Assembly: GCA_021736985.1 (NCBI GenBank)
Contig: JAIPEW010000002.1
Location: 124,001-188,000, forward strand
From: Clostridiales bacterium
Lineage (GTDB): Bacteria; Bacillota; Desulfotomaculia; Desulfotomaculales; VENG01
Direction of reading: 5' to 3'
Length of the DNA stretch: 64,000 nt
Under the pieces are notes generated by a model that searched no databases, was not told the DNA's origin, and saw only the letters and a program-made list of their open reading frames with translations. The position numbers and the translations under genes were made by a program. Positions 46,159 through 56,362 of the stretch are shown here, piece after piece (position 1 is the first letter of the stretch; each line of letters begins with the position of its first letter).

Positions 46159-46812
46159 TTATCCCTTGGAAGACCGTGCCACTTTAACCATGGCTGGACG
46201 CAACAACCTATCTTTGAATAAATACCCCCTGCGCATTTCCTGGATAACAGTGTTATCCTCATACTGGTCTATTTCTTCTTGTATTACTGCTTCATGCTGG
46301 TTTGGGTCAAATTCCTCTCCAACTGCTGCAACAGGTTGGAGACCTTCACTCTCCAGAACTTCATATAACTGGCGATATATCATTTCAACTCCTTCTAACA
46401 GCTTTTCACTTTCACCAGAAGAAGTTTCTACGGCACGTTGGAAATTATCCAACACAGGTAAAATTTTATTAACCAGAGTCTCACCTGCATACTTACTTAA
46501 ATCTTCTTTTTCTTTTTGTATCCTCTTACGAAAATTATTAAAATCTGATTGCAGCCGGGTCAAACGATTATAATACTCAGTACTTTTAGCCTTTTCTAAT
46601 TTTAACTCATCTTTTAAACTCTTAATCTCTTCTTGATACTCTTTTTCCGTGTTATTTTCTTTCTGCACCTGTTCACTTTCTAGCTCTTTTTCATCTTCTT
46701 GTGTATCTTCCTGTACGTTTTCCGCATTGTTATCTTTATTGTCAGCAGCTAAATCCTGTTCTTCTGAAAAGGAGCCCTGTTTATATTCTTCATCTTTAAG
46801 CTTATTACTCAA
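46159..46812 (-). CDS. grpE: Nucleotide exchange factor GrpE
   Basis: Releases ADP from DnaK. A long acidic N-terminal extension (about 75 residues, Glu/Asp/Gln-rich), a coiled coil (YYNRLTRLQSDFNNFRKRIQKEK), and the C-terminal beta domain with VLDNFQRAVE and NQHEAVIQEE and RGYLFKDRLLRPAMVKVA. I chose TTG 46812, 8 nt after GAGGTG; the upstream in-frame start overlaps that ribosome binding site. Confidence 0.94.
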   Translation of the reverse strand: MSNKLKDEEYKQGSFSEEQDLAADNKDNNAENVQEDTQEDEKELESEQVQKENNTEKEYQEEIKSLKDELKLEKAKSTEYYNRLTRLQSDFNNFRKRIQKEKEDLSKYAGETLVNKILPVLDNFQRAVETSSGESEKLLEGVEMIYRQLYEVLESEGLQPVAAVGEEFDPNQHEAVIQEEIDQYEDNTVIQEMRRGYLFKDRLLRPAMVKVARSSKG

Positions 46813-46877
46813 TATAAATTCACCTCTCAATTTTTACAGCATTTCATGGGGACAGTCAGAATAAAATACATTATCAT

Positions 46878-47918
46878 CTATTTCGAGCGCCCCCTTATTA
46901 ACCTGCGCATTACCAGGCACAAGTTGTTAGTCATATAATCCACTATAGTAACTGCCCGGGCATAATCCATTCGTGTAGGACCAAGTATACCTATAGAACC
47001 TATTTGATTGCCCCCCAGGGAATAATTTCCTATAACCATGCTACAGTCCCGCATTTGTTTATTACTTAGTTCACCGCCTATCCTAACAGTAATCCCGTTC
47101 GATTGATGAAAACCAGACATCATATCACTTAGCAATGCTTCCTGTTCTAAGAGGCTCAATAAGGTTTTTATTTTCTCTACATCATTAAATTCTGGCTGGC
47201 TTAAAATATTAAATACCCCACCCAGGTAAATTTTATCCTCAGATTCCATAGTTAAGCCTTCTCTAACCAGCTCTAGCGCTTTATTTAATATTTGCTTTTG
47301 CTTTGTTAATTCAAAATAAATTTCATTAAACAAGGTTGTTCTTATATCACCAATAGTCCGTCCCTGAAGTTTTTTATTCAAAACAGATGATATTGTTTCA
47401 AGATCAGCAACTGAAATACTCTCCGGGATATCAATCATGCGATGATGCACTGCCCCGGTTTCGGTGACCAGCACAACTAAAGCCCGCTTTTCACTCATGC
47501 GCACCAGTTGGATATGTTTAAAAGAAACCTCACCAATATGAGTAGTCATTACAACTGCAGCATAGTTTGTAAGTTGAGATATCATATCTCCTGTCCTCTG
47601 TATTATGTTTCCTACGTCTTTTAACTTGGTTTCATAACTTTTTTGAATTACGTTTTCTTCCTCTATACTGAGTTCCTCTCGCTTCATTAAATTATCAACA
47701 TAAAATCTATATCCCTGGTCCGAAGGCACACGCCCGGCCGAAGTATGAGGCTGTTCTATCAGTCCCATTTCTTCTAAATCCGCCATTTCATTCCTGATAG
47801 TTGCCGGGCTTACTCCCAGTTTATATTTGCGGGCAATTGTCCTGGAACCGACAGGCTCTGCAGTTGAAATATAGTCTTGTATAAGAGCCATCAATACCTG
47901 TTGTTTTCTTTTATCCAT
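46878..47918 (-). CDS. hrcA: Heat-shock repressor HrcA
   Basis: Represses the operon by binding CIRCE. Winged helix: MALIQDYISTAEPVGSRTIARKY, VSPATIRNEMADLEEMGLIEQPHTSAGRVPSDQGYRFYVD. About 346 residues. ATG 47918 after GGGTG. First gene of the operon, 22 bp after the perfect CIRCE operator, so it is autoregulated; refolding by GroEL is the expected sensor. Confidence 0.96.
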   Translation of the reverse strand: MDKRKQQVLMALIQDYISTAEPVGSRTIARKYKLGVSPATIRNEMADLEEMGLIEQPHTSAGRVPSDQGYRFYVDNLMKREELSIEEENVIQKSYETKLKDVGNIIQRTGDMISQLTNYAAVVMTTHIGEVSFKHIQLVRMSEKRALVVLVTETGAVHHRMIDIPESISVADLETISSVLNKKLQGRTIGDIRTTLFNEIYFELTKQKQILNKALELVREGLTMESEDKIYLGGVFNILSQPEFNDVEKIKTLLSLLEQEALLSDMMSGFHQSNGITVRIGGELSNKQMRDCSMVIGNYSLGGNQIGSIGILGPTRMDYARAVTIVDYMTNNLCLVMRRLIRGRSK

Positions 47919-47940
47919 TTTCACCCACAAACACTCCTTG

Positions 47941-47967
47941 TTAGCACTCTATGTTGTTGAGTGCTAA
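47941..47967. promoter_or_regulatory. CIRCE operator
   Basis: A perfect consensus TTAGCACTC-N9-GAGTGCTAA directly upstream of hrcA. It is the HrcA binding site. Confidence 0.97.
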
Positions 47968-48065
47968 ACACTTAATAAAAACATAGCACCCTAACAGATT
48001 TTTGTCAAGCTATTACAACCTTAGAAACAAAATTAAGTTTGGACTTTTTTAAATCAAATACAATC

Positions 48066-49205
48066 TCATGGTAAAAATTCAATAAATACAGCATTTGCTA
48101 CTGGAATTCCTTTTTCAGTCAACCTTAAATTATCACCTGAAATTGTCAATAAGTCACTTTTAATTAGCTTTTTTATCACTTCTTTATATGTATGCTCTAA
48201 CCTGCATCCAAAACGATTGTAAAAATCACTCAGACTTAATCCTTTCATAAGCCGCAGCCCCATAAATATTGTTTCTGCCATTTCCAATTCAGGATTTATT
48301 TTTTCATACCACATAACCGGCAAACAATCGTTTTGCAGATCTTCATAATAGTCTATAATAGTTTTTTTATTTGCAATACGTACAGAATTAAAATAAGAAT
48401 GTGCAGCAAGGCCCAGGCCCAGATATTCCCCGTTAAACCAGTAATTCAAATTATGAGCACACTTTTTCCCAGCCTGCGCAAAATTTGAAATTTCATAATG
48501 AGTATAACCATTATTTTTTAAAATTCTTATACAATCCCAAAACATATTTAATTCTATTTCTTCATTACAGGGATTAACAAAACCTTTTTGCACACTTCGA
48601 TACAGCGGAGTGCCTTCCTCGATTTGCAAGTTATAAGCAGAAATATGTTCAGGGTTCATAGCTACAATCTTTTGCAGGCATTCTCTCCAGGCAGATAATT
48701 TTTGTCCGGGAATACCAAAGATCAAATCTATCCCAATATTCCTCAAACCTGCTTCCCTGGCCATGGTAAAAGCCTCAATAGCCTGGTAAAAAGTATGAAT
48801 TCTTCCCAGGAAAGACAGCTCACGGGAAGAACATGCTTGTACCCCCAAACTCAACCTGTTCACCCCGCTGTATAACAACTTTTCAAACATTTTTTTATCC
48901 ACAGTACATGGATTTGCTTCTACAGTAATTTCAGCTGCAGATTCTATGTAAAAACAACGAAAACATTTTTTAATTATCTTAACTAAATAATCTTCAGGAA
49001 GGCAGGTAGGAGTTCCACCTCCTACATAAATAGTAGATATCCGGCGATCTTTCCACGCAGCAGAAGCAGCACGCATCTCAATTTCTTTCATCAAATAATC
49101 CACATATTTTTTTACTTGCTCATCCTTGTAAGGATAAGAGACAAAATCACAATAATTGCATTTCTTTAAACAAAAAGGTACATGTATATAAATTCCACTA
49201 TGCAA
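48066..49205 (-). CDS. hemW: Heme chaperone HemW (radical SAM)
   Basis: Coproporphyrinogen-III-oxidase-like protein, about 379 residues. Radical SAM motif CLKKCNYCDF near the N-terminus, IYVGGGTPTCLP, and C-terminal HemN_C domain. HemW lacks the extra Cys of true HemN (only CxxxCxxC visible here), so heme trafficking rather than CPO activity is expected. TTG 49205 is 5 nt from AAGGTGG. Standard lepA-hemW-hrcA order. Confidence 0.92.
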   Translation of the reverse strand: MHSGIYIHVPFCLKKCNYCDFVSYPYKDEQVKKYVDYLMKEIEMRAASAAWKDRRISTIYVGGGTPTCLPEDYLVKIIKKCFRCFYIESAAEITVEANPCTVDKKMFEKLLYSGVNRLSLGVQACSSRELSFLGRIHTFYQAIEAFTMAREAGLRNIGIDLIFGIPGQKLSAWRECLQKIVAMNPEHISAYNLQIEEGTPLYRSVQKGFVNPCNEEIELNMFWDCIRILKNNGYTHYEISNFAQAGKKCAHNLNYWFNGEYLGLGLAAHSYFNSVRIANKKTIIDYYEDLQNDCLPVMWYEKINPELEMAETIFMGLRLMKGLSLSDFYNRFGCRLEHTYKEVIKKLIKSDLLTISGDNLRLTEKGIPVANAVFIEFLP

Positions 49206-49274
49206 AGTTTCCACCTTACTAACATTATCGACAAATTTTTTATTTTAAACACCTATTTATCATAGAAAACAAAA

Positions 49275-49299
49275 CAACTGCTGCTGTTAAGCAACAGTT
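49275..49299 (-). terminator. Probable terminator after lepA
   Basis: ACTGTTGC/GCAGCAGT stem with one G-U pair and a T-rich tail on the minus strand, 20 bp after the lepA stop. Confidence 0.5.
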
Positions 49300-49319
49300 A
49301 TCAGTAAAATACACTGTTA

Positions 49320-51125
49320 TTATTTTTCTACGCCTAATACAGCCATAAAAGCTTCCTGGGGTATTTCAACTTTTCCTACCTGCTTCATACGTTGTTTTCC
49401 TTCTTTCTGCTTTTCTAGAAGTTTACGTTTTCTGGTAACATCCCCTCCATAGCACTTAGCAAGCACGTCCTTGCGCCTTGCCTTCACTGTCTCTCGTGCA
49501 ATAACTTTGCTTCCAATAGTTGCCTGCAGTGGTATATCAAACATTTGTCTCGGAATTAGATTTTTTAGTTTTTCAACCAGCGCTTTGCCGTGCACATAAG
49601 CCTTATCCCGGTGTACTACACAGGAAAGCGCATCCATAGGTTCACCGTTAACTAAAATATCCATTTTAACTAATTTTGACTCAAGGTAACCAGCAACTTC
49701 ATAATCTAAAGAAGCATATCCACGAGTACGAGATTTTATTTGATCAAAAAAATCAAATATTATTTCACTTAAAGGAAGTTCGTAAGTTATAAGCACCCTA
49801 TTTGTACCAAAGTATTCCATATTTTTAAATTGCCCGCGCCTATCCTCACAAAGTTCCATTATAGGTCCTACGTATTCGTTAGGCACCATTATCGCAGCTT
49901 TTACAAAAGGTTCTTCTATAAATTCTATATTGCCTGGAGAAGGTAAGTTTGTAGGGTTTTCAACTTCTACCAGGTTTCCGTCAGTAGTATATACTTGATA
50001 AACAACACTGGGAGCAGTAGTTATTAGAATTAGATTATATTCTCTCTCAAGGCGTTCCTGTATTATTTCCATGTGCAGAAGCCCCAGGTAACCGCACCGA
50101 AAACCAAAACCTAACGCTTCAGAAACCTCCGGCTCATAAACAAGAGAAGCATCATTTAACTGCAGCTTGTCCAAGGCATCTCTTAAATCCTGGTAATCAA
50201 CTGTTTCCACCGGATAAAGCCCGCAATAAACCATGGGAGTAGCCTTACGATATCCCGGCAGAGGATTGGATGTAGGATTATCTACACAAGTTATAGTATC
50301 TCCTACCCGCGTATCAGCAACATCCTTCATGCTTGCGGATACAAAACCTACTTCTCCTGCATACAGTTCTTTTATTTTAGCTGCTGCCGGCAAAAAAACA
50401 CCTAGTTCATTAACTTCAAAACTTTTACCGGTTTGCATAAGTTTTATTCGCATTCCATTTTTTAGTATCCCGTTTACTACTCTTATATAAGCAATAACAC
50501 CCTTATAGCTGTCATAATGAGAATCAAATATTAATGCCTTTAAAGGTGCATCATCGTCTCCCAAGGGAGGAGGTATCTTGTTTACAATTTGCTCAAGTAT
50601 TTCTTCTACTCCAGTACCGATTTTTGCAGATGTCATTATGGCATCAGAACAATCAAGTCCTATAACATTTTCTATTTCCTGCTTCACTCTTTCAGGTTCA
50701 GCAGCAGGAAGGTCTATTTTATTAATAACTGGTATAATTTCCAGGTTATGATCTAGAGCCATATAAACATTTGCTATAGTCTGGGCCTCAATACCCTGTG
50801 CAGCATCAACCACGAGAAGCACCCCTTCACAAGCAGCCAGGCTTCTCGACACCTCGTATGCAAAATCAACGTGACCAGGGGTATCTATAAGGTTTAATAC
50901 ATAATCCTGCCCGTCCACAGCATGATAACCCAGCCTTACAGCCTGCATCTTAATGGTAATACCGCGCTCTCGCTCTAGATCCATTTGATCCAATACCTGC
51001 TCTGACATTTCTCGTTCAGTGAGAGAACCCGTATGTTCTAAAAGCCTGTCTGCAAGTGTAGATTTTCCGTGATCTATATGAGCAATAATACAGAAATTGC
51101 GCATTCTCTCCTGTCGTCTTTCCAT
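49320..51125 (-). CDS. lepA: Elongation factor 4 (LepA)
   Basis: Translational GTPase of 601 residues that back-translocates stalled ribosomes. G1 [16 protein letters not shown]3 [13 protein letters not shown]4 NKID; the LepA-specific C-terminus has [27 protein letters not shown] chose ATG 51125, 6 nt after AGGAGG. Confidence 0.96.
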   Translation of the reverse strand: MERRQERMRNFCIIAHIDHGKSTLADRLLEHTGSLTEREMSEQVLDQMDLERERGITIKMQAVRLGYHAVDGQDYVLNLIDTPGHVDFAYEVSRSLAACEGVLLVVDAAQGIEAQTIANVYMALDHNLEIIPVINKIDLPAAEPERVKQEIENVIGLDCSDAIMTSAKIGTGVEEILEQIVNKIPPPLGDDDAPLKALIFDSHYDSYKGVIAYIRVVNGILKNGMRIKLMQTGKSFEVNELGVFLPAAAKIKELYAGEVGFVSASMKDVADTRVGDTITCVDNPTSNPLPGYRKATPMVYCGLYPVETVDYQDLRDALDKLQLNDASLVYEPEVSEALGFGFRCGYLGLLHMEIIQERLEREYNLILITTAPSVVYQVYTTDGNLVEVENPTNLPSPGNIEFIEEPFVKAAIMVPNEYVGPIMELCEDRRGQFKNMEYFGTNRVLITYELPLSEIIFDFFDQIKSRTRGYASLDYEVAGYLESKLVKMDILVNGEPMDALSCVVHRDKAYVHGKALVEKLKNLIPRQMFDIPLQATIGSKVIARETVKARRKDVLAKCYGGDVTRKRKLLEKQKEGKQRMKQVGKVEIPQEAFMAVLGVEK

Positions 51126-51299
51126 ACAAAACCTCCTCTTCTGTAAACCCATGTTATTATATCACCTTTACAGCTAATATGAGAAGTCCATATATTAATT
51201 CAAAAATTGCAGTCGCGCAAGCATGTCTATATCTTTTATTTACCCCCTCTAATTTTTGTACAGGGCATTTGTTCCTGGACATAAGCAATACACCCCTGG

Positions 51300-51393
51300 A
51301 AAACCGCTGAAAACACCGGTCCTCACCCTACTACCGGGATAATTTTCATTCTTCGTTGTAGGCCATGGCCCATGGGAGATTAATCAAAAAAAA
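51300..51393 (+). repeat. Degenerate copy of the dispersed repeat
   Basis: ACACCGGTCCTCACCCTACTACCGGG aligns by eye with the CCCGGCCCTCCACCCTGCTG part of copy A, and TTTTCATTCTTCGTTGTAGG..CATGGGAGATTAA with its tail module. The 5' arm is not recognisable. The stretch 51153-51413 contains no gene. Confidence 0.5.
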
Positions 51394-51413
51394 CCCCTGG
51401 TACAAGGGATAAA

Positions 51414-51677
51414 CTAGTTTTTAAAAAATCTATGTAATTGTGCTATACCTTTATGAAGATGTTTATCGGCTATTTTTAAGTACCGGTAAGCATAATTAAA
51501 TTTTTCTCCCATAAATAGCAGTTGATCACTACTATTTATATCAATAATCTGTATTCTTTTATCCTGGGATACAATGTTATTATAATTGTATACTGTAACA
51601 CAAATGCAAGATGTTAATAAACCCCAAAAGATCCCGGTAACCAGACAAACAATTAGAAAATACCTATTATTAAACAC
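51414..51677 (-). CDS. Small membrane-anchored hypothetical protein
   Basis: 87 residues with one N-terminal membrane helix (LIVCLVTGIFWGLLTSCICV) and a polar tail predicted to be outside, ending in a His/Lys-rich helix. GTG start, 8 nt after AAGGGTG. It lies downstream of spoIIP on the same strand, so a cell-envelope or sporulation role is possible, but I do not recognise it. Confidence 0.6.
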   Translation of the reverse strand: MFNNRYFLIVCLVTGIFWGLLTSCICVTVYNYNNIVSQDKRIQIIDINSSDQLLFMGEKFNYAYRYLKIADKHLHKGIAQLHRFFKN

Positions 51678-51745
51678 AGTTAATTCACCCTTTATAGTAT
51701 TACCTTTAAGTTTTCTATATTATTCGGGCTCAGACTATTTTTCTT

Positions 51746-52852
51746 CTATTTTAACAGCATGGGCCCTAATACATTTCCTATTAACTCAGCAGAACGAACA
51801 GCTTCTTCTGTAGAATTACTTACACTGCCTATTTCAAATAATAGAGCACGGGAGTGCAGAAATTGATTGTATCTACCATCTTTTACTCTTATTTCTCGGC
51901 ATAAACCTGGATATTTTTTATTAATTTCGACTTTTAACTTCTTAGCAAATGAATAATTTTTTCCCCAGTTGGGAAAAGATTCCCTGGCATCTGACCCTAC
52001 AACAATCATAAGAGGAGCTGCTTTCTTACCATCGATCGTGACAATGCTTTGCTCACGGGACCTCCCTGCATCACGGTGGATATCAAACACGGCCCTTACA
52101 TGATGATTTTCTTTCAATAATTTTTTCAATACTTCTTGTGACCTGGCATAAGAATAACTATAAACTTTATCATTTATAGCATCTGAGCGAGCTACACGTA
52201 TGCCGTATTTCTTTTCCAACACTTCTTCCATTGCAGCAGCAGCATTCACTACCCCGCCTCTTTTCCCTTCCAATCTAGCAAGGCCGTCTGTCAGAGCATA
52301 CGTTTCACTGGTATGAGTATTATAAAGAATAACCAGCGCATCTTCTGTAAGTTCAGGTGTAATTTCTGATTCAGGTTTTGCTGCCGGTTGAGATTTAGTT
52401 TTGGATGGAGTAGTAGGCTCAGAATCAACCGTGGACCCTGTAGATGGCACTTTTAAGTTCATAACTGGCTTACTAGATGTAGGTATACTGTTATTTGAAG
52501 AAATAGATAATTCCCTTTCTAACATTGCCTGCGGGTTGTGCTCGTCCAACATAAAAATTTCTAAAAATTTTTTAAAAAATATATTTGTTAAACACTTTTT
52601 TCCACAGCTTATATTACTTGATTCGCTTAAAATAGGCATTGCATTACACATTGCACTCTTATACCCATAGTAATCTGCTTTTAAAATACAGCCCGAAAAA
52701 TCCTCTGCATTATTAGTATTAATTGGTAATGTTAACAGGATATATATAAAAAATAAAAAGGCTGTTATTAAAAAAAACAATAATATTTGCTTAATACGGT
52801 TACTATTTTTTACAAGACCGCGCTGGTATTGGTAATAAGGAAAAGGGTACAT
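51746..52852 (-). CDS. spoIIP: Stage II sporulation protein P (peptidoglycan amidase/hydrolase)
   Basis: About 368 residues. N-terminal cytosolic tail and membrane anchor (ILLFFLITAFLFFIYILL), a Pro/Thr/Ser-rich linker (about 140-170), then the SpoIIP domain: VILYNTHTSETYA with the zinc His, VFDIHRDAGRS with the second His, and a C-terminal RALLFEIGSVSNSTEEA with the Glu. Degrades septal peptidoglycan during engulfment, with SpoIID and SpoIIM. The start at 52852 (GGTGA upstream) is preferred; an upstream ATG gives 25 more residues. Confidence 0.92.
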   Translation of the reverse strand: MYPFPYYQYQRGLVKNSNRIKQILLFFLITAFLFFIYILLTLPINTNNAEDFSGCILKADYYGYKSAMCNAMPILSESSNISCGKKCLTNIFFKKFLEIFMLDEHNPQAMLERELSISSNNSIPTSSKPVMNLKVPSTGSTVDSEPTTPSKTKSQPAAKPESEITPELTEDALVILYNTHTSETYALTDGLARLEGKRGGVVNAAAAMEEVLEKKYGIRVARSDAINDKVYSYSYARSQEVLKKLLKENHHVRAVFDIHRDAGRSREQSIVTIDGKKAAPLMIVVGSDARESFPNWGKNYSFAKKLKVEINKKYPGLCREIRVKDGRYNQFLHSRALLFEIGSVSNSTEEAVRSAELIGNVLGPMLLK

Positions 52853-52941
52853 ATCACCATATCCTATATATAGATTTATACATTTTATTCTCATACATTT
52901 TTTATTATGAGTCCAGCACGGCTTCAACTAAGAATAATATT

Positions 52942-53283
52942 TCACCTAACAACAGTAGGTATAACAGCATCAATAATTCCAATTATCAGAGCTGATACAA
53001 GCGCTCCTATAAGGGTAACACTGAGCAATGACGGAATAATAAATTGAGCTAAGTATATTACAACAGCACCTGTTAAAAACCCGACTAGCCCTTTACCTCG
53101 AGGAGAAATATTTTCACTCAAAAAACTCTCTGCTACATAACCTATGACAGCAATGACTACAGCAGCAATAAGTGCTCCGGCAAAACCACCGCGAACCACA
53201 AATCCCGGAGCAGCAAAGCTTACACCCATTAGTACCAGTGCAGATACTACAAATCTCACCACTAGACTTAAAATATTTACCAT
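52942..53283 (-). CDS. Four-helix membrane protein (YvlD/phage-holin-4-like)
   Basis: 114 residues with three to four hydrophobic segments, Gly/Ala-rich (VVIAVIGYVAESFLSENISPRGKGLVGFLTGAVVIYLAQFII). The pattern matches the small YvlD/PF04020-like family often found near spoIIP in clostridia. Function unknown. ATG 53283 after GGAGGAGTG. Confidence 0.7.
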   Translation of the reverse strand: MVNILSLVVRFVVSALVLMGVSFAAPGFVVRGGFAGALIAAVVIAVIGYVAESFLSENISPRGKGLVGFLTGAVVIYLAQFIIPSLLSVTLIGALVSALIIGIIDAVIPTVVR

Positions 53284-53407
53284 ATAAATCACTCCTCCAT
53301 AACAATTATGTCCATATAATAAACTAAAAAAAAAACTTATATACTAGTAACCTTGCGTTTTTTTTTAACCCGTGATAAAATACCTGCTGTTAAGGAGGTG
53401 AAGATTT

Positions 53408-53674
53408 ATGCCTAATATTAAATCTGCTGCTAAAAGAGTCCGCGTTACACAAAGAAAAACAGAATATAACAAAAGGATAAAATCAAGAGTAAAAACTGCA
53501 GTTCGTAATTTTGAAAAAGCAATCATAACTAACAATACAGAAGAAGCTGGCAAAAAACTGCGTGGAGCTATTTCAACACTTGACAAAGCGGTAACCAAGG
53601 GAGTATTACATAAAAACACTGCTTCTCGTAAAAAAGCCCGTTTAGTCAAAAGATATAATAAAATAGCCGGTTAA
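53408..53674 (+). CDS. rpsT: 30S ribosomal protein S20
   Basis: 88-residue basic protein: MPNIKSAAKRVRVTQRKTEY, KSRVKTAVRNFEKAI, GVLHKNTASRKKARL. The S20 signature is complete. ATG after AAGGAGGTG. Plus strand, convergent with holA. Immediate terminator downstream. Confidence 0.97.
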   Translation: MPNIKSAAKRVRVTQRKTEYNKRIKSRVKTAVRNFEKAIITNNTEEAGKKLRGAISTLDKAVTKGVLHKNTASRKKARLVKRYNKIAG

Positions 53675-53675
53675 A

Positions 53676-53706
53676 AAAAAGGCCACCCAAAGGAAGGGTG
53701 GTTTTA
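53676..53706. terminator. Bidirectional terminator between rpsT and holA
   Basis: CCACCC/GGGTGG stem around AAAGGAA with A-run before and T-rich tail after. Confidence 0.8.
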
Positions 53707-54708
53707 TTATTCTATACACAAATCTAACAAAATAATTTCTAAAGCTGTATAAAAATCCTGTTTACCTGTTTTTACCTCGTAATCTACATGCATAATCCCT
53801 TCAAGTAAAGCTAGCAATTGTTCATGGCTAAAATTACGGCATTGAGAAAAAACTTTTTTGCAGACAAAATTAGGAACTCCCATGTGCTTGCAACCATCAG
53901 AAAAGGAGCTTCCTTTTTTGTATAATTCCTTTGCCTGTATCATGAGGCGTACCTGGCGTGCAAGCATTCCAAGTATAGCCTGGGGCGATTCCTTTTGCAA
54001 CAGCAAAGACTTAATACCTTCCAGTGCTCTATTGAACTGCCTGTTACCCAGGGCATCTACTACGACAAAAACATTTTCTTCTCCATGACTGACTGCTACA
54101 AGGTTAACATCTTCCTCCGTAACAGTTTCTCTTTCTCCAATATAATTAATTAATTTGTTTATTTCGTTTAAAATATCATACATTTCACTTCCGCAGCGAT
54201 CTAATATTAACTGCTTTCCCTCCGGAGTTATCTGCTTCCCCTTGCGCCGGGCTAGCTGTGTGATCCACTTTAACAAGTCATTTTTATTTAGCCTGGAAAA
54301 TTCAATAACACCTTCGGTTTTCATGATTAACTTATTGATTTTTTTTCTGCGGTCTATATCTTCCCCCGTCTCAAATATCAGGCAAGTAGACTTAACAGGA
54401 TATTTAATATATTCTAAAAGTGCTTCTGGGACATTACCGGAACTAAAATAAGGGGCCCGCTTTACCACTACCAAGCGCATTTTTCCAAATACCGGGAGAG
54501 AACAGGCAGTTTCTAATACCTTTTCTACAGTCACTTCCCCTCCCTCAAAAAGACTAAAGTTAAATTGTTCCATATCCGGGTGGATTAACTTATTTTTATA
54601 CTCCTGCACTGCCTGATGGCGCAAATAAGACTCGGGCCCGTAAAAAAGGTTAACAGGAACTATTTTTTCTTTTTTAAGATTATCTAATAACTCCAAGTAA
54701 TACTTCAC
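53707..54708 (-). CDS. holA: DNA polymerase III delta subunit
   Basis: Clamp-loader delta. 333 residues with NLFYGPESYLRHQAVQEYK at the N-terminus, an ADP-lacking P-loop-like region, LLKWITQLARRKGKQI, and the C-terminal LLLQKESPQAILGMLARQVRLM helix block. Start GTG at 54708. holA-rpsT-spoIIP synteny is standard for Firmicutes. Confidence 0.92.
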   Translation of the reverse strand: MKYYLELLDNLKKEKIVPVNLFYGPESYLRHQAVQEYKNKLIHPDMEQFNFSLFEGGEVTVEKVLETACSLPVFGKMRLVVVKRAPYFSSGNVPEALLEYIKYPVKSTCLIFETGEDIDRRKKINKLIMKTEGVIEFSRLNKNDLLKWITQLARRKGKQITPEGKQLILDRCGSEMYDILNEINKLINYIGERETVTEEDVNLVAVSHGEENVFVVVDALGNRQFNRALEGIKSLLLQKESPQAILGMLARQVRLMIQAKELYKKGSSFSDGCKHMGVPNFVCKKVFSQCRNFSHEQLLALLEGIMHVDYEVKTGKQDFYTALEIILLDLCIE

Positions 54709-54729
54709 TATACATCATCCCAGCTATAA

Positions 54730-55029
54730 TTATATTTTGTTCTTCACAGACGTAACTTTAGAGTTCATAGTTAAATCTTTATCTCTACGGTCATCAATTC
54801 GTATATTAGTCACTACTCTCTCTATTCCCTTATTAAAAGGGTACTCGTGCATTTTGCGAACTACTTTAAAAATTTTTTCCAATTCACCTTCTATTATGGT
54901 ACCCATTGGTGTTAACTCATATTTAATTTCCTCTTCACTTTCTAGCTGCTTCAGACAACCTGCTACATAATTACTTACCCCTGCAGACGGTGTACCAATT
55001 GGTATAATACTTATTTCTACTACAGCCAA
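54730..55029 (-). CDS. MTH1187/YqgV-family thiamine-binding protein
   Basis: 99 residues of the MTH1187 ferredoxin-like fold: VEISIIPIGTPSAGVSNYVAGC, YELTPMGTIIEGELEKIFKVV, and IERVVTNIRIDDRRD. Members bind thiamine or hydroxymethylpyrimidine-type ligands. TTG start 8 nt after AGGGAG. Upstream of holA. Confidence 0.85.
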   Translation of the reverse strand: MAVVEISIIPIGTPSAGVSNYVAGCLKQLESEEEIKYELTPMGTIIEGELEKIFKVVRKMHEYPFNKGIERVVTNIRIDDRRDKDLTMNSKVTSVKNKI

Positions 55030-55094
55030 TGCTGGTCACTCTCCCTTTATTTTAAAAGTTTCTTTTAGTTTATCATGGTAAGACCTTTTAATCC

Positions 55095-55134
55095 AAAAAA
55101 AAGACAGGCTGTTTTTACAACAGCCTGTCTTTTA
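55095..55134 (-). terminator. Terminator after the alcohol dehydrogenase gene
   Basis: AAAAGACAGGCTG pairs with CAGCCTGTCTTTT around TTTTTACAA, 17 bp after the alcohol dehydrogenase stop. Confidence 0.85.
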
Positions 55135-55150
55135 CATATTTTATACTTGC

Positions 55151-56329
55151 TTATACCAGGCCAAAACACCGTTTGTAGATCCATTCATATCCCTTGGCAT
55201 CAATATCCCTGGGATTACCTACTGTTTGTGGATCCCCTTCTGCTGCCCTGGCTAACATAGGAATCTGGTCTTCTGTCACACCTAAATCTGTCAGAGTTGG
55301 GATCCCAATGTCTTCAGCAAGCTGGTAAATTGCTTCTATTCCAGCAAGGCAAGATTCCCTTTCTGTCATGCCTGTAATGTCTTCACCCATAGCCACGGCA
55401 ATACGGGTGAATTTCTCCGGCTCGCCAATCCAATTATATTCCATTGTAGGGGCAAGAGTTGCGCCTACCGCAGGCCCGTGGTGAATTTCCGGCTTAATGC
55501 CGCCAAGTGTTTGAGTTAGAGCATGAACAGCTCCAGCACTATCGCTGCCATAAGAAATTCCCGCTAAATGTGCTGCCATAGCCATATAATACCTGGCTTC
55601 CATATCTTTACCATTAGCTACTGCCCGGCGCAAATACTTGGCACAATACTCAATGGCCAAAAGGGCTACCGCATCAGTATGAGGCTGTGCATAATGGCAA
55701 GTATAACACTCAATTGCATGACAGAGTGCATCCATACCAGTACCTGCTGTTACATGGGGAGGCATATATGAATGTAAAACAGGATCTACAATAGAAACAT
55801 GCGGTGCTAAGAGCGGGCCTCCTACATTAAATTTAAATTTACGAGCAGAGTCAGTAATAACTGCCCACATGGTAACTTCACTTCCTGTACCAGCAGTAGT
55901 TGATATTGTAATCAATGGAGCAATACGATTTTGCAAATCTCTTTTTTCAGCTTCCCAATCTAAAATATTACCTTCATGAGTAACCTCTACACCTACTCCT
56001 TTGGCAGTATCCATTGAACTACCACCGCCTAGACCAATTAAACCATCACAGTTATTATTCTGATAACTGGTAGTAGCATCTCCTACTGTTTCAACAGGAG
56101 GATTAGCTACTACTCTATCAAAAACAGCATAAGGAATACCGGCATCTTCTAAAGTTGTAATTACTTTGTTCAAAATGCCAGCATTAGCTACACCGGGATC
56201 AGTAACAATTAATGGTTTAGTAACTCCCAATTCTCTTATGGTTGCAGGCAGCTCACTTAAAACACCTACACCGTGTTTCATTATAGTAGGCAGCTCAAAC
56301 CTTCTGGAATCATAATAAGTATTCATCAT
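55151..56329 (-). CDS. Iron-containing alcohol dehydrogenase
   Basis: Group III NAD(P)-dependent dehydrogenase of 392 residues. NAD-binding GLGGGSSMDTAKGVG near residue 95, TTAGTGSEVTMWAVI, and the Fe-site histidines in AIECYTCHYAQPHTDA and EIHHGPAVGATLAP. With the AOR and ferredoxin just upstream on the same strand (33 bp), it could reduce aldehydes made by AOR. ATG after GGAGGTT. Confidence 0.93.
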   Translation of the reverse strand: MMNTYYDSRRFELPTIMKHGVGVLSELPATIRELGVTKPLIVTDPGVANAGILNKVITTLEDAGIPYAVFDRVVANPPVETVGDATTSYQNNNCDGLIGLGGGSSMDTAKGVGVEVTHEGNILDWEAEKRDLQNRIAPLITISTTAGTGSEVTMWAVITDSARKFKFNVGGPLLAPHVSIVDPVLHSYMPPHVTAGTGMDALCHAIECYTCHYAQPHTDAVALLAIEYCAKYLRRAVANGKDMEARYYMAMAAHLAGISYGSDSAGAVHALTQTLGGIKPEIHHGPAVGATLAPTMEYNWIGEPEKFTRIAVAMGEDITGMTERESCLAGIEAIYQLAEDIGIPTLTDLGVTEDQIPMLARAAEGDPQTVGNPRDIDAKGYEWIYKRCFGLV

Positions 56330-56362
56330 AAAAATACAACCTCCATTTCTTTTAATATGTTT